Source: an uncultured Anaerolineae bacterium (GTDB lineage: Bacteria; Chloroflexota; Anaerolineae; Promineifilales; Promineifilaceae). From it: 64,000 nt of DNA. The stretch covers positions 1 to 64,000 of the forward strand of contig CAJQMR010000019.1 in assembly GCA_905479495.1 (NCBI GenBank). Reading direction: 5' to 3'. A model generated the notes under the pieces. The model was not told the origin of the DNA, did no database searches, and saw only the letters and a program-made list of their open reading frames with translations. The position numbers and the translations under genes are program-made. Shown here piece by piece: positions 47,931 through 55,515 of the stretch (its first letter is position 1; every line of letters starts with the position of its first letter).

Positions 47931-48782
47931 ATGTCATATAAACAAGTCACTTTCATCTTATCGATGTTTGTTAGTGTCGTCTTCGTCGTAACCTTGCAAG
48001 CACAGCTAACAGTCGCCGGGTCAATTGGCTGTGCCATTCCTCCGGCAGGAATGGTTGGCTGGTGGCAAGGTGATGGGAATGCTAATGATTTTTTGAGCAT
48101 ACATGACGGCAGTCTCGGTGCCGAGGCTAATTTTGTTTCTGGATATGTGGAGGAAGCTTTTAATCTTGATGGAATTGACGACTATGTCAGCATTATCGAT
48201 TCTAATCCTAGTGGTCAGCTTGATGGATTCACTGAATTAACCATTGATGTCTGGATTTATCCCAACACCCAGTTGTGGCAGGATGGCCCGAACTCCATCA
48301 ATGCCATCGTGAGTAAATACAACACGACAATGGCTGACGGCGCAAGTTATAACATGACGCTCTACAATGGAAAATTACGGTTTGCTGTTTTTCAAAGTGT
48401 GAATCCAGAGATTTGGGCTGGATTGGAATCCACCACAGAAATACTCATCAATGAGTGGAGTCATGTTGCCGCTGTTTGGAAGGGAGGGACTGCATTTGAG
48501 CTGTATGTAAATGGTATCCAGGTTTCAGGGTCTCCAATGTCTAGTGGATCACCTGGTTCAATGATGACAATGGCAGAAAATGATGTTCCGGTGAATTTTG
48601 GCCGTGTTGAATCTTTCAGCGGTTCCTCTTCTGGTCCATCTGCTTTCTATCATGGTCTGATTGATGAGGTGGAGATATTTGATCGTGCCCTAACAGCAGA
48701 CGAAATACAAGCAATCTATGCGGCTGGGAGTGTTGGGAAATGTACAAACACCTCTTTCCTGCCGCTTATCATGAAAGAATAG
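47931..48782 (+). CDS. Secreted LamG/concanavalin-like domain protein
   Basis: 283 residues. A signal peptide (FILSMFVSVVFVVTLQAQLT) is followed by one LamG-type jelly-roll domain: GMVGWWQGDGNANDFLSIHD, GYVEEAFNLDGIDDYVSIID, FTELTIDVWIYPNTQ, WSHVAAVWKGGTAFELYVNG and HGLIDEVEIFDRALTADEIQ. The protein ends TSFLPLIMKE, close to the YLPVAIKP end of the protein at 18861. Likely an extracellular glycan-binding protein. No octamer copy. Confidence 0.85.
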   Translation: MSYKQVTFILSMFVSVVFVVTLQAQLTVAGSIGCAIPPAGMVGWWQGDGNANDFLSIHDGSLGAEANFVSGYVEEAFNLDGIDDYVSIIDSNPSGQLDGFTELTIDVWIYPNTQLWQDGPNSINAIVSKYNTTMADGASYNMTLYNGKLRFAVFQSVNPEIWAGLESTTEILINEWSHVAAVWKGGTAFELYVNGIQVSGSPMSSGSPGSMMTMAENDVPVNFGRVESFSGSSSGPSAFYHGLIDEVEIFDRALTADEIQAIYAAGSVGKCTNTSFLPLIMKE

Positions 48783-48920
48783 AAGCGGGTAGTTTACAGA
48801 AAATTGCTTTGGCACGGTTTGGAGGTGATGAGAAGGTTTGTGGTGGGGTATAGTCCCTCACCCCGCAAAAAATGTTGGTGGAATACGGCCGTATCTCCTC
48901 ACCCCAACCCCCTCCACCCA

Positions 48921-49628
48921 TCACCCCACTGACGAACGACGGCCGTTCACCTGAAAGCCCCACAATTGCAGCTCATTCGTCAGCACCCCGTTAAAATCCG
49001 CCACCAAGCGGATAACTGCCGCCGCCTTTAGCAAATCTAGCAGATGCGCAACGGCCGTATGCCGCGCCTCCACATGCATTTCCCGCTGATCGCGCCCGTT
49101 GGTGCGCTGGGTAAGCCCCATTTGCAGCTTTTGCAAAAGCTCCTGCATCACCGCCAGCGGCGGATTGCTGATTTGCTCTGCCGGGGGCAAACTGGCTTCT
49201 TGGGCCACATATGCCTGCAAAAGTTCCCACCACTGCCGCTGCGTGCGCGGCTTGCGCACCTGCACCTTACCCTGGTTCATCACCGTATTCAGCCCCCACT
49301 GCTCCAGTGCGGCCAAATGGTTAAAATGCTGCGCCTTTAGCTGCATAATGGCCCTATCCAGCAGCGGTTTTATCGCTTGATGCGCCTGCTGCACCACCTC
49401 GCCCGCCGAGGCACGCGTCTGCTCCCCTTTTTGTGCCGCCGCAATCGCCGCTTTGGCCTCAGCTAACGCCGCCTCTATCATCATTAACGAAATATCTTTT
49501 AACTGTGCCTCCGGGGACAAACTCCCTTCATACGCTATGTATGCTTCACCCAGCGCCACCACCGCCCGATAAGTGGACGGCCAGCGCAAGGCAAGCGAAC
49601 CGGTTGAATCAAATCTTAGCGCGACCAT
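48921..49628 (-). CDS. Hypothetical helical protein downstream of the 41-bp repeat array
   Basis: 235 residues from ATG 49628, chosen because GGAGG lies four bases upstream; an in-frame ATG at 49694 has no such site. It starts MVALRFDSTGSLALRWPSTY and is then mostly helical, Ala/Gln/Leu-rich (EAALAEAKAAIAAAQKGEQT), with no signal or membrane segment. Family not recognised. It is the first gene on the - strand after the phased dyad array at 49790-50061, so the array may be its control region. Two octamers lie near its 3' end. Confidence 0.6.
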   Translation of the reverse strand: MVALRFDSTGSLALRWPSTYRAVVALGEAYIAYEGSLSPEAQLKDISLMMIEAALAEAKAAIAAAQKGEQTRASAGEVVQQAHQAIKPLLDRAIMQLKAQHFNHLAALEQWGLNTVMNQGKVQVRKPRTQRQWWELLQAYVAQEASLPPAEQISNPPLAVMQELLQKLQMGLTQRTNGRDQREMHVEARHTAVAHLLDLLKAAAVIRLVADFNGVLTNELQLWGFQVNGRRSSVG

Positions 49629-49789
49629 ACTGCCTCCAAACAAATTAGCTGCCAGAAAGTTGTAGCTGCCAGCAAGAGATAAACGATTAGCCACAGCATA
49701 ATTTATTTCTTTTTATTTCTCAAGATGAGGCAATGGTCATAGGAAATACATTCTTCCTGGCAAAAAACAGCAGGCAAACGGGGTAATTC

Positions 49790-50061
49790 GGCACACTTTT
49801 GTAAAAATCAAGGCATGATCATCATGATCAAGAACAGTTTGTTTAAAAATAGACCGTGATCATCCTGTGCAAGCACACTTTTTATACAAATAGAGTCTGA
49901 TCATCATGATCAAAAGCAATCTGCATAAAAACAACTCATGATCACTATGATCAGACATGCTTTTTTAAAAAACAGATGCTGATCGCAATGATCATAGGCA
50001 GTTGGTTCACAAATAAACCTTGATCACGTCAATCAGAGACATCTTCTGTAAAAAGAGGCTC
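49790..50061. repeat. Six GATC-rich dyads at exact 41-bp period
   Basis: Fifteen-bp cores start at 49816, 49857, 49898, 49939, 49980 and 50021, each exactly 41 bp apart. The best core is TGATCATCATGATCA (units 1 and 3); the others are TGATCATCCTGTGCA, TGATCACTATGATCA, TGATCGCAATGATCA and TGATCACGTCAATCA. The 26-bp intervals are related rather than unique, with a T-tract/A-tract dyad in the middle (e.g. TTTTTTAAAAAA, TTTGTAAAAA). Ten GATC tetramers fall within 220 bp. This looks like a cooperative protein-binding array (iteron- or operator-like). It is not a CRISPR. No octamer copy lies inside it. Confidence 0.9.
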
Positions 50062-50126
50062 AAAACAATAAATATAGAGGCTGATTTGATGAGAAATGGG
50101 CAAAAAACGTTGGCCGGAATACCGCA

Positions 50127-50222
50127 TTAAGGTTTAAGCAGTTTCCAATGCCCCTCAGAGATAACTTCAATGCGGCCATCGACCACTTTGATGGCGGTTT
50201 CATCATCCATCGCATACCCCTG
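50127..50222 (-). pseudogene. 3'-end relic of an S51 peptidase (peptidase E/cyanophycinase-like) gene
   Basis: Leftward reading gives GYAMDDETAIKVVDGRIEVI then SEGHWKLLKP and TAA at 50129-50127. This resembles the C-terminal strand pair of S51 peptidases. The rest of the gene is missing; the relic is cut at the palindrome at 50228-50254. Confidence 0.55.
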
Positions 50223-50227
50223 TAAAT

Positions 50228-50254
50228 GTAGGTCGGATTGCCAATCCGACTTAC
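50228..50254. repeat. Palindromic element GTAGGTCGGATT-(GCC)-AATCCGACTTAC
   Basis: A 12-bp near-perfect inverted repeat with a 3-nt loop overlaps the stop codon of the gene at 50251. It resembles REP-like intergenic palindromes. No other copy was noticed in this window. No U-run follows, so terminator function is uncertain. Confidence 0.6.
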
Positions 50255-50940
50255 GCTTCTTGGGCAGTTAGGTCCTTGTCTTCCATTTCCCAGGCGTGGT
50301 CCAGCGTATGAAAGGCCGTGTGCCGAATCAAGTAGCGCAGAGGCCATTTCGCCCGCTTGCCAGGTAACTTGCCCTGTGAATGATAATCGCGTATGGCCTG
50401 GCAATACGCTTTGCGGTGCGTTTTCAGACCCTCATCTGTCAGCATTGCCCCGTCAGGGGTAAGAAGGCCCAACTTGGTTGCCCAATCCCGCTCGGCAGCA
50501 AATGTATGGCGCACGATCTGGTCCCGGTCGCGCCCGCCGCCGCGCGGGCCTTTTTGCATTTCCGCCGATACACGCCCGCGCACCTCATCAAAAAATGCCC
50601 AGCACGCCTGCATCAGCCCCAGCTCACGTTCCAACTCGTCATCGGACATCTCTTGCTGGTCAAGGCTTGAAAAGGCGAACGAAATGTTCCAGAAGTCTGT
50701 GGATCCTGTGCCTGGATACTGCTCGACAACATCAATGTTTTGCGCCGCGTCGAACGCCGTGCCCAGGTTGGCCAGCCGGGCCACTGGCGCATAACGCGGC
50801 ATATACGCTTGCAGCTTTTCGATGGCTGCTACCTCGGTCTTGGCCCCGCGTTCCAGGCCGGGCCAATCAGCGGCGATGGCTACCACCTTCTTACCCTTCG
50901 GCCCAATTTCTAACGTTACCCGCATCTGGTTATTTGTCAT
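50251..50940 (-). CDS. DinB-like putative metal-binding protein
   Basis: 229 residues. The N-terminal 100 residues (VTLEIGPKGKKVVAIAADWP) are an extra alpha/beta domain. The C-terminal helical part has AAERDWATKLGL and RYLIRHTAFHTLDHAWEMED, giving the His set expected of the DinB/DUF664 metal-binding four-helix bundle. It is the last gene of a same-strand run, 11 bp after the reductase-like gene. DinB-fold proteins include thiol-dependent detoxification transferases; substrate unknown. Confidence 0.7.
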   Translation of the reverse strand: MTNNQMRVTLEIGPKGKKVVAIAADWPGLERGAKTEVAAIEKLQAYMPRYAPVARLANLGTAFDAAQNIDVVEQYPGTGSTDFWNISFAFSSLDQQEMSDDELERELGLMQACWAFFDEVRGRVSAEMQKGPRGGGRDRDQIVRHTFAAERDWATKLGLLTPDGAMLTDEGLKTHRKAYCQAIRDYHSQGKLPGKRAKWPLRYLIRHTAFHTLDHAWEMEDKDLTAQEA

Positions 50941-50951
50941 CGTATCTCCAA

Positions 50952-51536
50952 TCAGCCGTTACGGCCGTTTCGCTCATAACTCACCACAAACACACCGCTC
51001 GGGGTGACTTCGCTTTCTGTCACTGTGAACGCCGCCGGGATGGTGCCCTTGGCAAACAGCCGCTTGCCGCTGCCCAGCGTGGTCGGGTAGAGCATCAGCC
51101 AAAAGACATCTACCAAATCATGCTGCATAAGCGTCTGCAGCAGATCGCCACTGCCCCAAACGTGCAAATCCGGCCCCGGCTGCTGCTTAAGTTGGGCAAC
51201 TTGCCCGGCCACATCGCCGCTGATAAACACCGATGGCCGCCAGTCACTGGCTATCCGGGTATTGGAGGCAACGTACTTGGTTGCCGTGTTGGCACCCGGC
51301 CAGATGTTGCCGTGGTTCGGCCAGTACGGTTCCCAGATTTCAAAAGTTTTACGCCCCAGCAGCAGGTCAAACGGCCGATTCATTTGCTGTCTCAAGTGCG
51401 TGCCCAGCACCGCATCGGAATAGGGCGACACCCAGCCGCCCTGCGTAAAGCCGCCGCTGGTATCTTCCTCGGGCCCACCGGGAGCCTGGATAACACCATC
51501 CAACGAAATATGTTCAAGTGCCACAATTTTTCTCAA
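50952..51536 (-). CDS. Dihydrofolate-reductase-like (RibD C-terminal) protein
   Basis: 194 residues from TTG 51536, with AAAGGAG seven bases upstream. The RibD_C fold is seen in IVALEHISLDGVIQAPGGPE, RPFDLLLGRKTFEIW and a C-terminal GSGKRLFAKGTIPAAFTVTE. These single-domain NADPH-binding reductase-like proteins are widespread, and their physiological substrate is mostly unknown. Part of the six-gene same-strand group 50251-53914. Confidence 0.85.
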   Translation of the reverse strand: MRKIVALEHISLDGVIQAPGGPEEDTSGGFTQGGWVSPYSDAVLGTHLRQQMNRPFDLLLGRKTFEIWEPYWPNHGNIWPGANTATKYVASNTRIASDWRPSVFISGDVAGQVAQLKQQPGPDLHVWGSGDLLQTLMQHDLVDVFWLMLYPTTLGSGKRLFAKGTIPAAFTVTESEVTPSGVFVVSYERNGRNG

Positions 51537-51590
51537 GATTGAGCTCCTTTATCATCGGCGAGATTGGTCCAATCTGAAAACCGCGATTTG

Positions 51591-51941
51591 TTACGGCCGT
51601 AAAATCTTTTCCAGCGCCTTGCCTTTGGCCAGCTCATCAATTAGCTTGTCCAAATACCGTATTTTTTGCATCAGCGGATCTTCAATCTCTTCCACGCGCA
51701 CGCCGCATACGACGCCTTTGATCAGCGCACGATTCGGATGCAGGGCGGGGGCCTGGGCAAAAAAGGTTTCAAAATCGTTTTCCTGCTCGATTTGCTGCTG
51801 TAAGCCTGCCTGGTCATAGCCTGTCAACCAGAAAATGATGTCGTCAACTTCTTCTTTTGTCCGATTTTTGCGCTCCGCTTTTTGCACATACAGCGGATAA
51901 ACCCCGGCAAACGGCATCGTAAAGATTCGATGTTTAGCCAT
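51591..51941 (-). CDS. DUF2200 family protein
   Basis: 116 residues, full length for the family. It begins MAKHRIFTMPFAGVYPLYVQ, followed by KAERKNRTKEEVDDIIFWLT and GYDQAGLQ, the characteristic DUF2200 signature. GGGAGG upstream. It lies 31 bp after the Imm5-like gene. The biochemical role of the family is not known. Confidence 0.88.
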   Translation of the reverse strand: MAKHRIFTMPFAGVYPLYVQKAERKNRTKEEVDDIIFWLTGYDQAGLQQQIEQENDFETFFAQAPALHPNRALIKGVVCGVRVEEIEDPLMQKIRYLDKLIDELAKGKALEKILRP

Positions 51942-51972
51942 TGTTTGTTATTCCTCCCATGAATTTACAATC

Positions 51973-52488
51973 TCAGCAGTCAAAAACTGACCAGCAGATG
52001 TCGTTGCGCAATCGCTGATCATCCAAAACGAGCGCACGAATTGCTTCCGGCAGCTGTTCGCGCTGCCACTGGCATTCCCGACGACCGGCGGACTCAGCCT
52101 CTTCCTTGGGCGCGGCGGCCTGCATGGCTTTGATGGCGTAGGCGGCTGCGCCCAGCTCATGGGCAGCGACGTGGGGCACGCACGCTGCCTGACCAGCAGC
52201 AAAAGCAGCGTGCCGTACGGCTCCGCGTAGCGCTCTGGCGGCGGCCATGGCGTGGCCACCCGCCGCGCGGGATTCAGACATGGTGACCTCACCCCGCGTC
52301 CAGGCCCGCACCATTTCGATAGCCTGTCGTGGACGGCCGTCTTCAGGTTGCACTTTTTCAAACAAATGCAGCACATGCTGGGCACAATCGGCTGCCCACA
52401 GCGCCAGCAGGTGATGATCGGCGTCTTGCAGGGTGCCGCCGCGACGCACCGTGATAAACCGGGGGTCTCTCTTCTTTGGGAGTATCAT
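51973..52488 (-). CDS. Imm5-like putative immunity protein
   Basis: 171 residues with DPRFITVRRGGTLQDADHHL, LALWAADCAQHVLHLFE, RPRQAIEMVRAWTRGEVTMS and a helical AARALRGAVRHAAFAAGQAA followed by HVAAHELGAAAYAIKAM. This pattern fits the Imm-5-type helical immunity family linked by others to polymorphic toxins. No toxin gene is adjacent, so it is an orphan and could instead have a housekeeping role. Confidence 0.75.
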   Translation of the reverse strand: MILPKKRDPRFITVRRGGTLQDADHHLLALWAADCAQHVLHLFEKVQPEDGRPRQAIEMVRAWTRGEVTMSESRAAGGHAMAAARALRGAVRHAAFAAGQAACVPHVAAHELGAAAYAIKAMQAAAPKEEAESAGRRECQWQREQLPEAIRALVLDDQRLRNDICWSVFDC

Positions 52489-52514
52489 TCGGTATTAGTC
52501 TGCCGTTTCTCTCC

Positions 52515-53006
52515 TCACTCCCCTTTCCACACCAAATATCCTTCAAAATCCAGCTCGCCGGGGGAGTGCCCGTAACCTGTGAGCATGGCGGCTGCTTCGC
52601 TGCGGTGATGGGTGCCGTCGTTTATTACGTGCAGGATTGTTTGCCAGCGCGTCCGCTGAATCGTTCCTTCTTCTCGCCACACGGCATTTAGCGCCGCGTC
52701 GTCCAGGCCGGCAATGGTGGCAAGCCAGGCTGCTGCTTCTTCCTGCCAGCGTGCTTTTAGGCTGGCCACATCCGGGAAATCAGCCTCGTTCATGACCCCG
52801 GCATCCGGCAGGTTTTGTAAGGCGACCCGCCAGCCATATTCGGTGTCCAGCAGGTGCACCAGCGTGCCGCGCAGGCTGTGCCAGCCAGGGTCAGGCGTTG
52901 CCTGGCGGGTAAACTCTGCCAGGGATAGGTGCTCGCAGGCGTTTAGAATTTCGTTGTCGGCCCAAAAGTTGTAGGCAATGAGTGTTTCTATATCTTGTTT
53001 GTGCAT
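52515..53006 (-). CDS. DinB family protein
   Basis: 163 residues. It begins with QDIETLIAYNFWADNEILNA, typical of DinB. The three predicted metal ligands are H in LRGTLVHLLDTEYGWR and the pair in VINDGTHHRSEAAAML. A four-helix-bundle metal protein, probably a thiol-dependent transferase or hydrolase. It lies 26 bp upstream of the Imm5-like gene on the same strand. Confidence 0.88.
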   Translation of the reverse strand: MHKQDIETLIAYNFWADNEILNACEHLSLAEFTRQATPDPGWHSLRGTLVHLLDTEYGWRVALQNLPDAGVMNEADFPDVASLKARWQEEAAAWLATIAGLDDAALNAVWREEGTIQRTRWQTILHVINDGTHHRSEAAAMLTGYGHSPGELDFEGYLVWKGE

Positions 53007-53077
53007 GGATGCTCCTTGTAATGGTGAGATGGTGGCGGCATACGGCCGTATCCTCTCCCATTCTATTTAAATACACA

Positions 53078-53914
53078 TCAATTCACGCTAAATTTTAGCC
53101 GCAACATCTGATGAATGCTTCTAAAGCCATTGTTGTGGATGCATTTTAAGGAACCTGTATTGTCTTTATCGCAGCCACAAATGGGCTGCTTGCCCCATGC
53201 CAGCGCGGTTTCTTTCGCTTTTCCCAGTAGAAACGTCCCCAGACCCTGCTTTCGGTGCCGGGGCGAAACAATCATGCCAATATTGGCGACATTCGGATTG
53301 CTGTCACTTGTCCGAACCTCGAAGGTGCCCAGAGTTTCTCCTTCGTACTCAAAAACAAAAAGCTCACCTTTATTGATCAAATTGCCAAGATAGCCATTTA
53401 GCCACTCGCTGGGGCCACCACTGCCTTGTTGGCAAAACTCAACGAGTTTTTCAAGTTGCTCTATTTTTGCCAGGCTTACGGTTCCTTCTTTTTCACTGAC
53501 TTTGGCTGGCAAGAAATCCGCAAATAGATAGCCCTCAATTTGGATTGATTCCTGAAAATGCATGGCAACAGATAAACAAAGTGGATTGTTGGTGCCAATG
53601 ATGGCCTCTTTGATGTTTAATTGATGAATAAATTGTTCAAAAACCAGCGTTCCCTCAGGCAGCCATTGAGGGACGACAAAAAATTGTAAGAGACGGTTGT
53701 TTTTATTGACACAGGCGTAGCCTACCGTTTGGTTGTTGAAATGGATTGCCCAATGGTCTGCCTGATCGATAAAGGATTCCCACATATCATCCTGCGGCGC
53801 TGTGAGGCTTTTGCGCCAGGCTATCTTTAACGGCTCTAGAGGCATCGTGTCTGCTACCTGACTGAAGTGAACAGTGGGTGCCTGGCTGTTTTTGTCTTGA
53901 TTTTCTTTTTGCAT
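53078..53914 (-). CDS. GNAT-family N-acetyltransferase
   Basis: 278 residues. The C-terminal half is a GNAT domain with motif A (VSPRHRKQGLGTFLLGKAKE; the RxxGxG acetyl-CoA loop) and motif B end DKDNTGSLKCIHNNGFRSIH. The N-terminal half looks like a second, degenerate GNAT-like unit (NQTVGYACVNKNNRLLQFFV). First gene of the run leading to 50251. It has no octamer copy. Acceptor unknown. Confidence 0.88.
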   Translation of the reverse strand: MQKENQDKNSQAPTVHFSQVADTMPLEPLKIAWRKSLTAPQDDMWESFIDQADHWAIHFNNQTVGYACVNKNNRLLQFFVVPQWLPEGTLVFEQFIHQLNIKEAIIGTNNPLCLSVAMHFQESIQIEGYLFADFLPAKVSEKEGTVSLAKIEQLEKLVEFCQQGSGGPSEWLNGYLGNLINKGELFVFEYEGETLGTFEVRTSDSNPNVANIGMIVSPRHRKQGLGTFLLGKAKETALAWGKQPICGCDKDNTGSLKCIHNNGFRSIHQMLRLKFSVN

Positions 53915-54076
53915 CAGCTGATCCTTTTGGTGGCGCTTGCTTCTGTGATCTCTTTGGGGAACGGCCGTATTCTACAGCATTCTAGATTTTGGGCGGGTGC
54001 GCCAGCAGAAAATTAGGTGGGCGTGCATCTTTTGGGCGACAGTGGATTGCTTAACCCGTGACGACGGGCGGCAAGT

Positions 54077-54105
54077 GTGTCAACTCTGGTTAAATGCGGC
54101 ATAAT
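54077..54105 (+). promoter_or_regulatory. Candidate promoter for the cNMP-binding histidine kinase
   Basis: GTGTCA (54077-54082) and CATAAT (54100-54105) with 17-bp spacing, about 100 bp before the ATG. The divergent gap 53915-54208 otherwise shows one octamer copy and no gene. Confidence 0.35.
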
Positions 54106-54208
54106 TACAGCATGGGAATGATACAAAATCATTTGTCAATCGCATAACCATCTTCATTCAGAATATTGAAGACAAGGCCCGTTTGTGGCGTGAAAATCAG
54201 GTTGCACC

Positions 54209-55462
54209 ATGATGAACACCCAAAAATTATCTGAGCAAGAATTTGAAGTCATCCGAGCCGCTCAGCCAACGCCAATCGACCCTTCAGAAACGGCCGCAGG
54301 CTCCACCGTCGTCAGTTTGCTTTCATCGCTAGACCGCAAGATGTTGGATCAGGTCATGATTGAGCACCGCTATAAACCTGGCGAAATTGTGGTGTTTGAA
54401 GGGCAGCATGGCGACGTAGCCTACCTGATTTGGTCTGGGCGGGTGGCGGTGGTGCAGGGAGATTTTATCAATCCGGCCAGCGTCAACTATCGAGGTCCGG
54501 GCGAAGTGGTGGGCGAGATGTCCCTCATCGACAACAAACCGCGCTCCGCCTCCATTGTGGCCCTGGATGATGTCCGGCTTTTAGGCATCCATCGCAACGA
54601 TTTTTTTGAACTGCTGCAAATTGATCCCAACTTTAGCACCAACATGATGGAGATTTTGAGCAACCGTCTGCGAGCCGCAGAAGAGATGTCGCGGGTCAAC
54701 ACGGCGATCGGGCGGGAGCTGAGTGCTGAAGTGGAAGAGCTTCAGTCAGAAAATGAAGCGTTGCGCCAGATGGAGCAGCGTCGCCAGGAATTGAGCGAGC
54801 TGGTGGTGCATGATTTGCGTAACCCATTGGGCAACCTGTTTAGCGCCCTGAATATGCTGGAGCTGGTGCTGCCAGAACATGTCCTGGAAGAAAATCGGGA
54901 GCTGCTGGAGATTGCCCGCCTGTCTCACCTGCGCATGCAAGATTTGGTGGATTCGTTGCTGGACATTGCCCAGATTGAGGCGGGACGGCCGTCTGGCGAG
55001 CGCAAAGAGACGCAGTTGGCAGATTTGATGGAAGAGGTGATGCAGCTTAACGCCTTTGCCCTGGCCAAGCGGGAGATGAAATTAACCATGAATTTTCCCG
55101 CAGATTTGCCCGCTGTCTGGGCCGACCCGTCCCAGATTCGGCGGGTGTTAACCAATCTGGTCGATAACGCCATTAAATATTCACCTCGGGGCGGGGCGTT
55201 GACGGTAACGGCCGTTCCCCACGACAATCTTGTTGAAGTCAGTGTGGTAGACGCTGGTCCCGGCGTGGCCCCCGAAGAGCGGATGCACATTTTTGACCGT
55301 TTCACCCAGGTGGAAACGGGCGGCATTCGGCCCCGTGGTTTTGGTCTGGGGTTGTCTTATTGCAAACTGGCAATCGAGGCGCATGACGGCCGTATCTGGG
55401 TAGAATCTGGACCGGATGGGGTGGGCAGTTGTTTTGCCTTTACCCTGCCGCAAGCCGGTTAA
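54209..55462 (+). CDS. Sensor histidine kinase with N-terminal cyclic-nucleotide-binding domain
   Basis: 417 residues, cytoplasmic. Residues 30-155 form a CRP-like cNMP-binding domain; the phosphate-binding cassette reads VGEMSLIDNKPRSASIVA, keeping the Glu and Arg that contact cyclic nucleotide. A short coiled coil follows (EVEELQSENEALRQMEQRRQ). The HisKA domain has phospho-acceptor H201 in LVVHDLRNP. The HATPase has N-box LTNLVDNAIKYSP, G1 VVDAGPGV and G2 GFGLGLSYCK. No response regulator is adjacent. With two cAMP-cyclase-like proteins in the same window, cAMP is a reasonable ligand (inference). Confidence 0.92.
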   Translation: MMNTQKLSEQEFEVIRAAQPTPIDPSETAAGSTVVSLLSSLDRKMLDQVMIEHRYKPGEIVVFEGQHGDVAYLIWSGRVAVVQGDFINPASVNYRGPGEVVGEMSLIDNKPRSASIVALDDVRLLGIHRNDFFELLQIDPNFSTNMMEILSNRLRAAEEMSRVNTAIGRELSAEVEELQSENEALRQMEQRRQELSELVVHDLRNPLGNLFSALNMLELVLPEHVLEENRELLEIARLSHLRMQDLVDSLLDIAQIEAGRPSGERKETQLADLMEEVMQLNAFALAKREMKLTMNFPADLPAVWADPSQIRRVLTNLVDNAIKYSPRGGALTVTAVPHDNLVEVSVVDAGPGVAPEERMHIFDRFTQVETGGIRPRGFGLGLSYCKLAIEAHDGRIWVESGPDGVGSCFAFTLPQAG

Positions 55463-55468
55463 AAACTG

Positions 55469-55515
55469 TAATTAAGTAATTGGGTAATTGACCCAATCTC
55501 CCAATTACCTAATTA
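55469..55515. terminator. AATTGGG-word hairpin after the histidine kinase, abutting the IS element
   Basis: Arms TAATTAAGTAATTGGG (55469-55484) and CCCAATTACCTAATTA (55500-55515) pair with one mismatch. The right arm ends at the first base of the IS. Similar TAATTAC/CAATTAC words continue on the far side of the IS (56499-56535). Confidence 0.7.

Noticed and set aside
49790..50061. CRISPR array
   Set aside because: The repeated units are only 15 bp and degenerate, while the intervals are related to each other rather than unique. No cas gene is nearby.
49790..50061. Chromosomal replication origin
   Set aside because: GATC density is suggestive, but no clear DnaA boxes, AT-rich unwinding block or dnaA/dnaN genes were seen.
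50478..51542. 354-codon + strand open frame
   Set aside because: Antisense to the DinB-like and RibD-like genes, composition Pro/Arg-rich as expected of a shadow frame, no motifs.
51973..52488. Toxin-immunity locus
   Set aside because: The Imm5-like gene has no toxin or secretion partner within the window.
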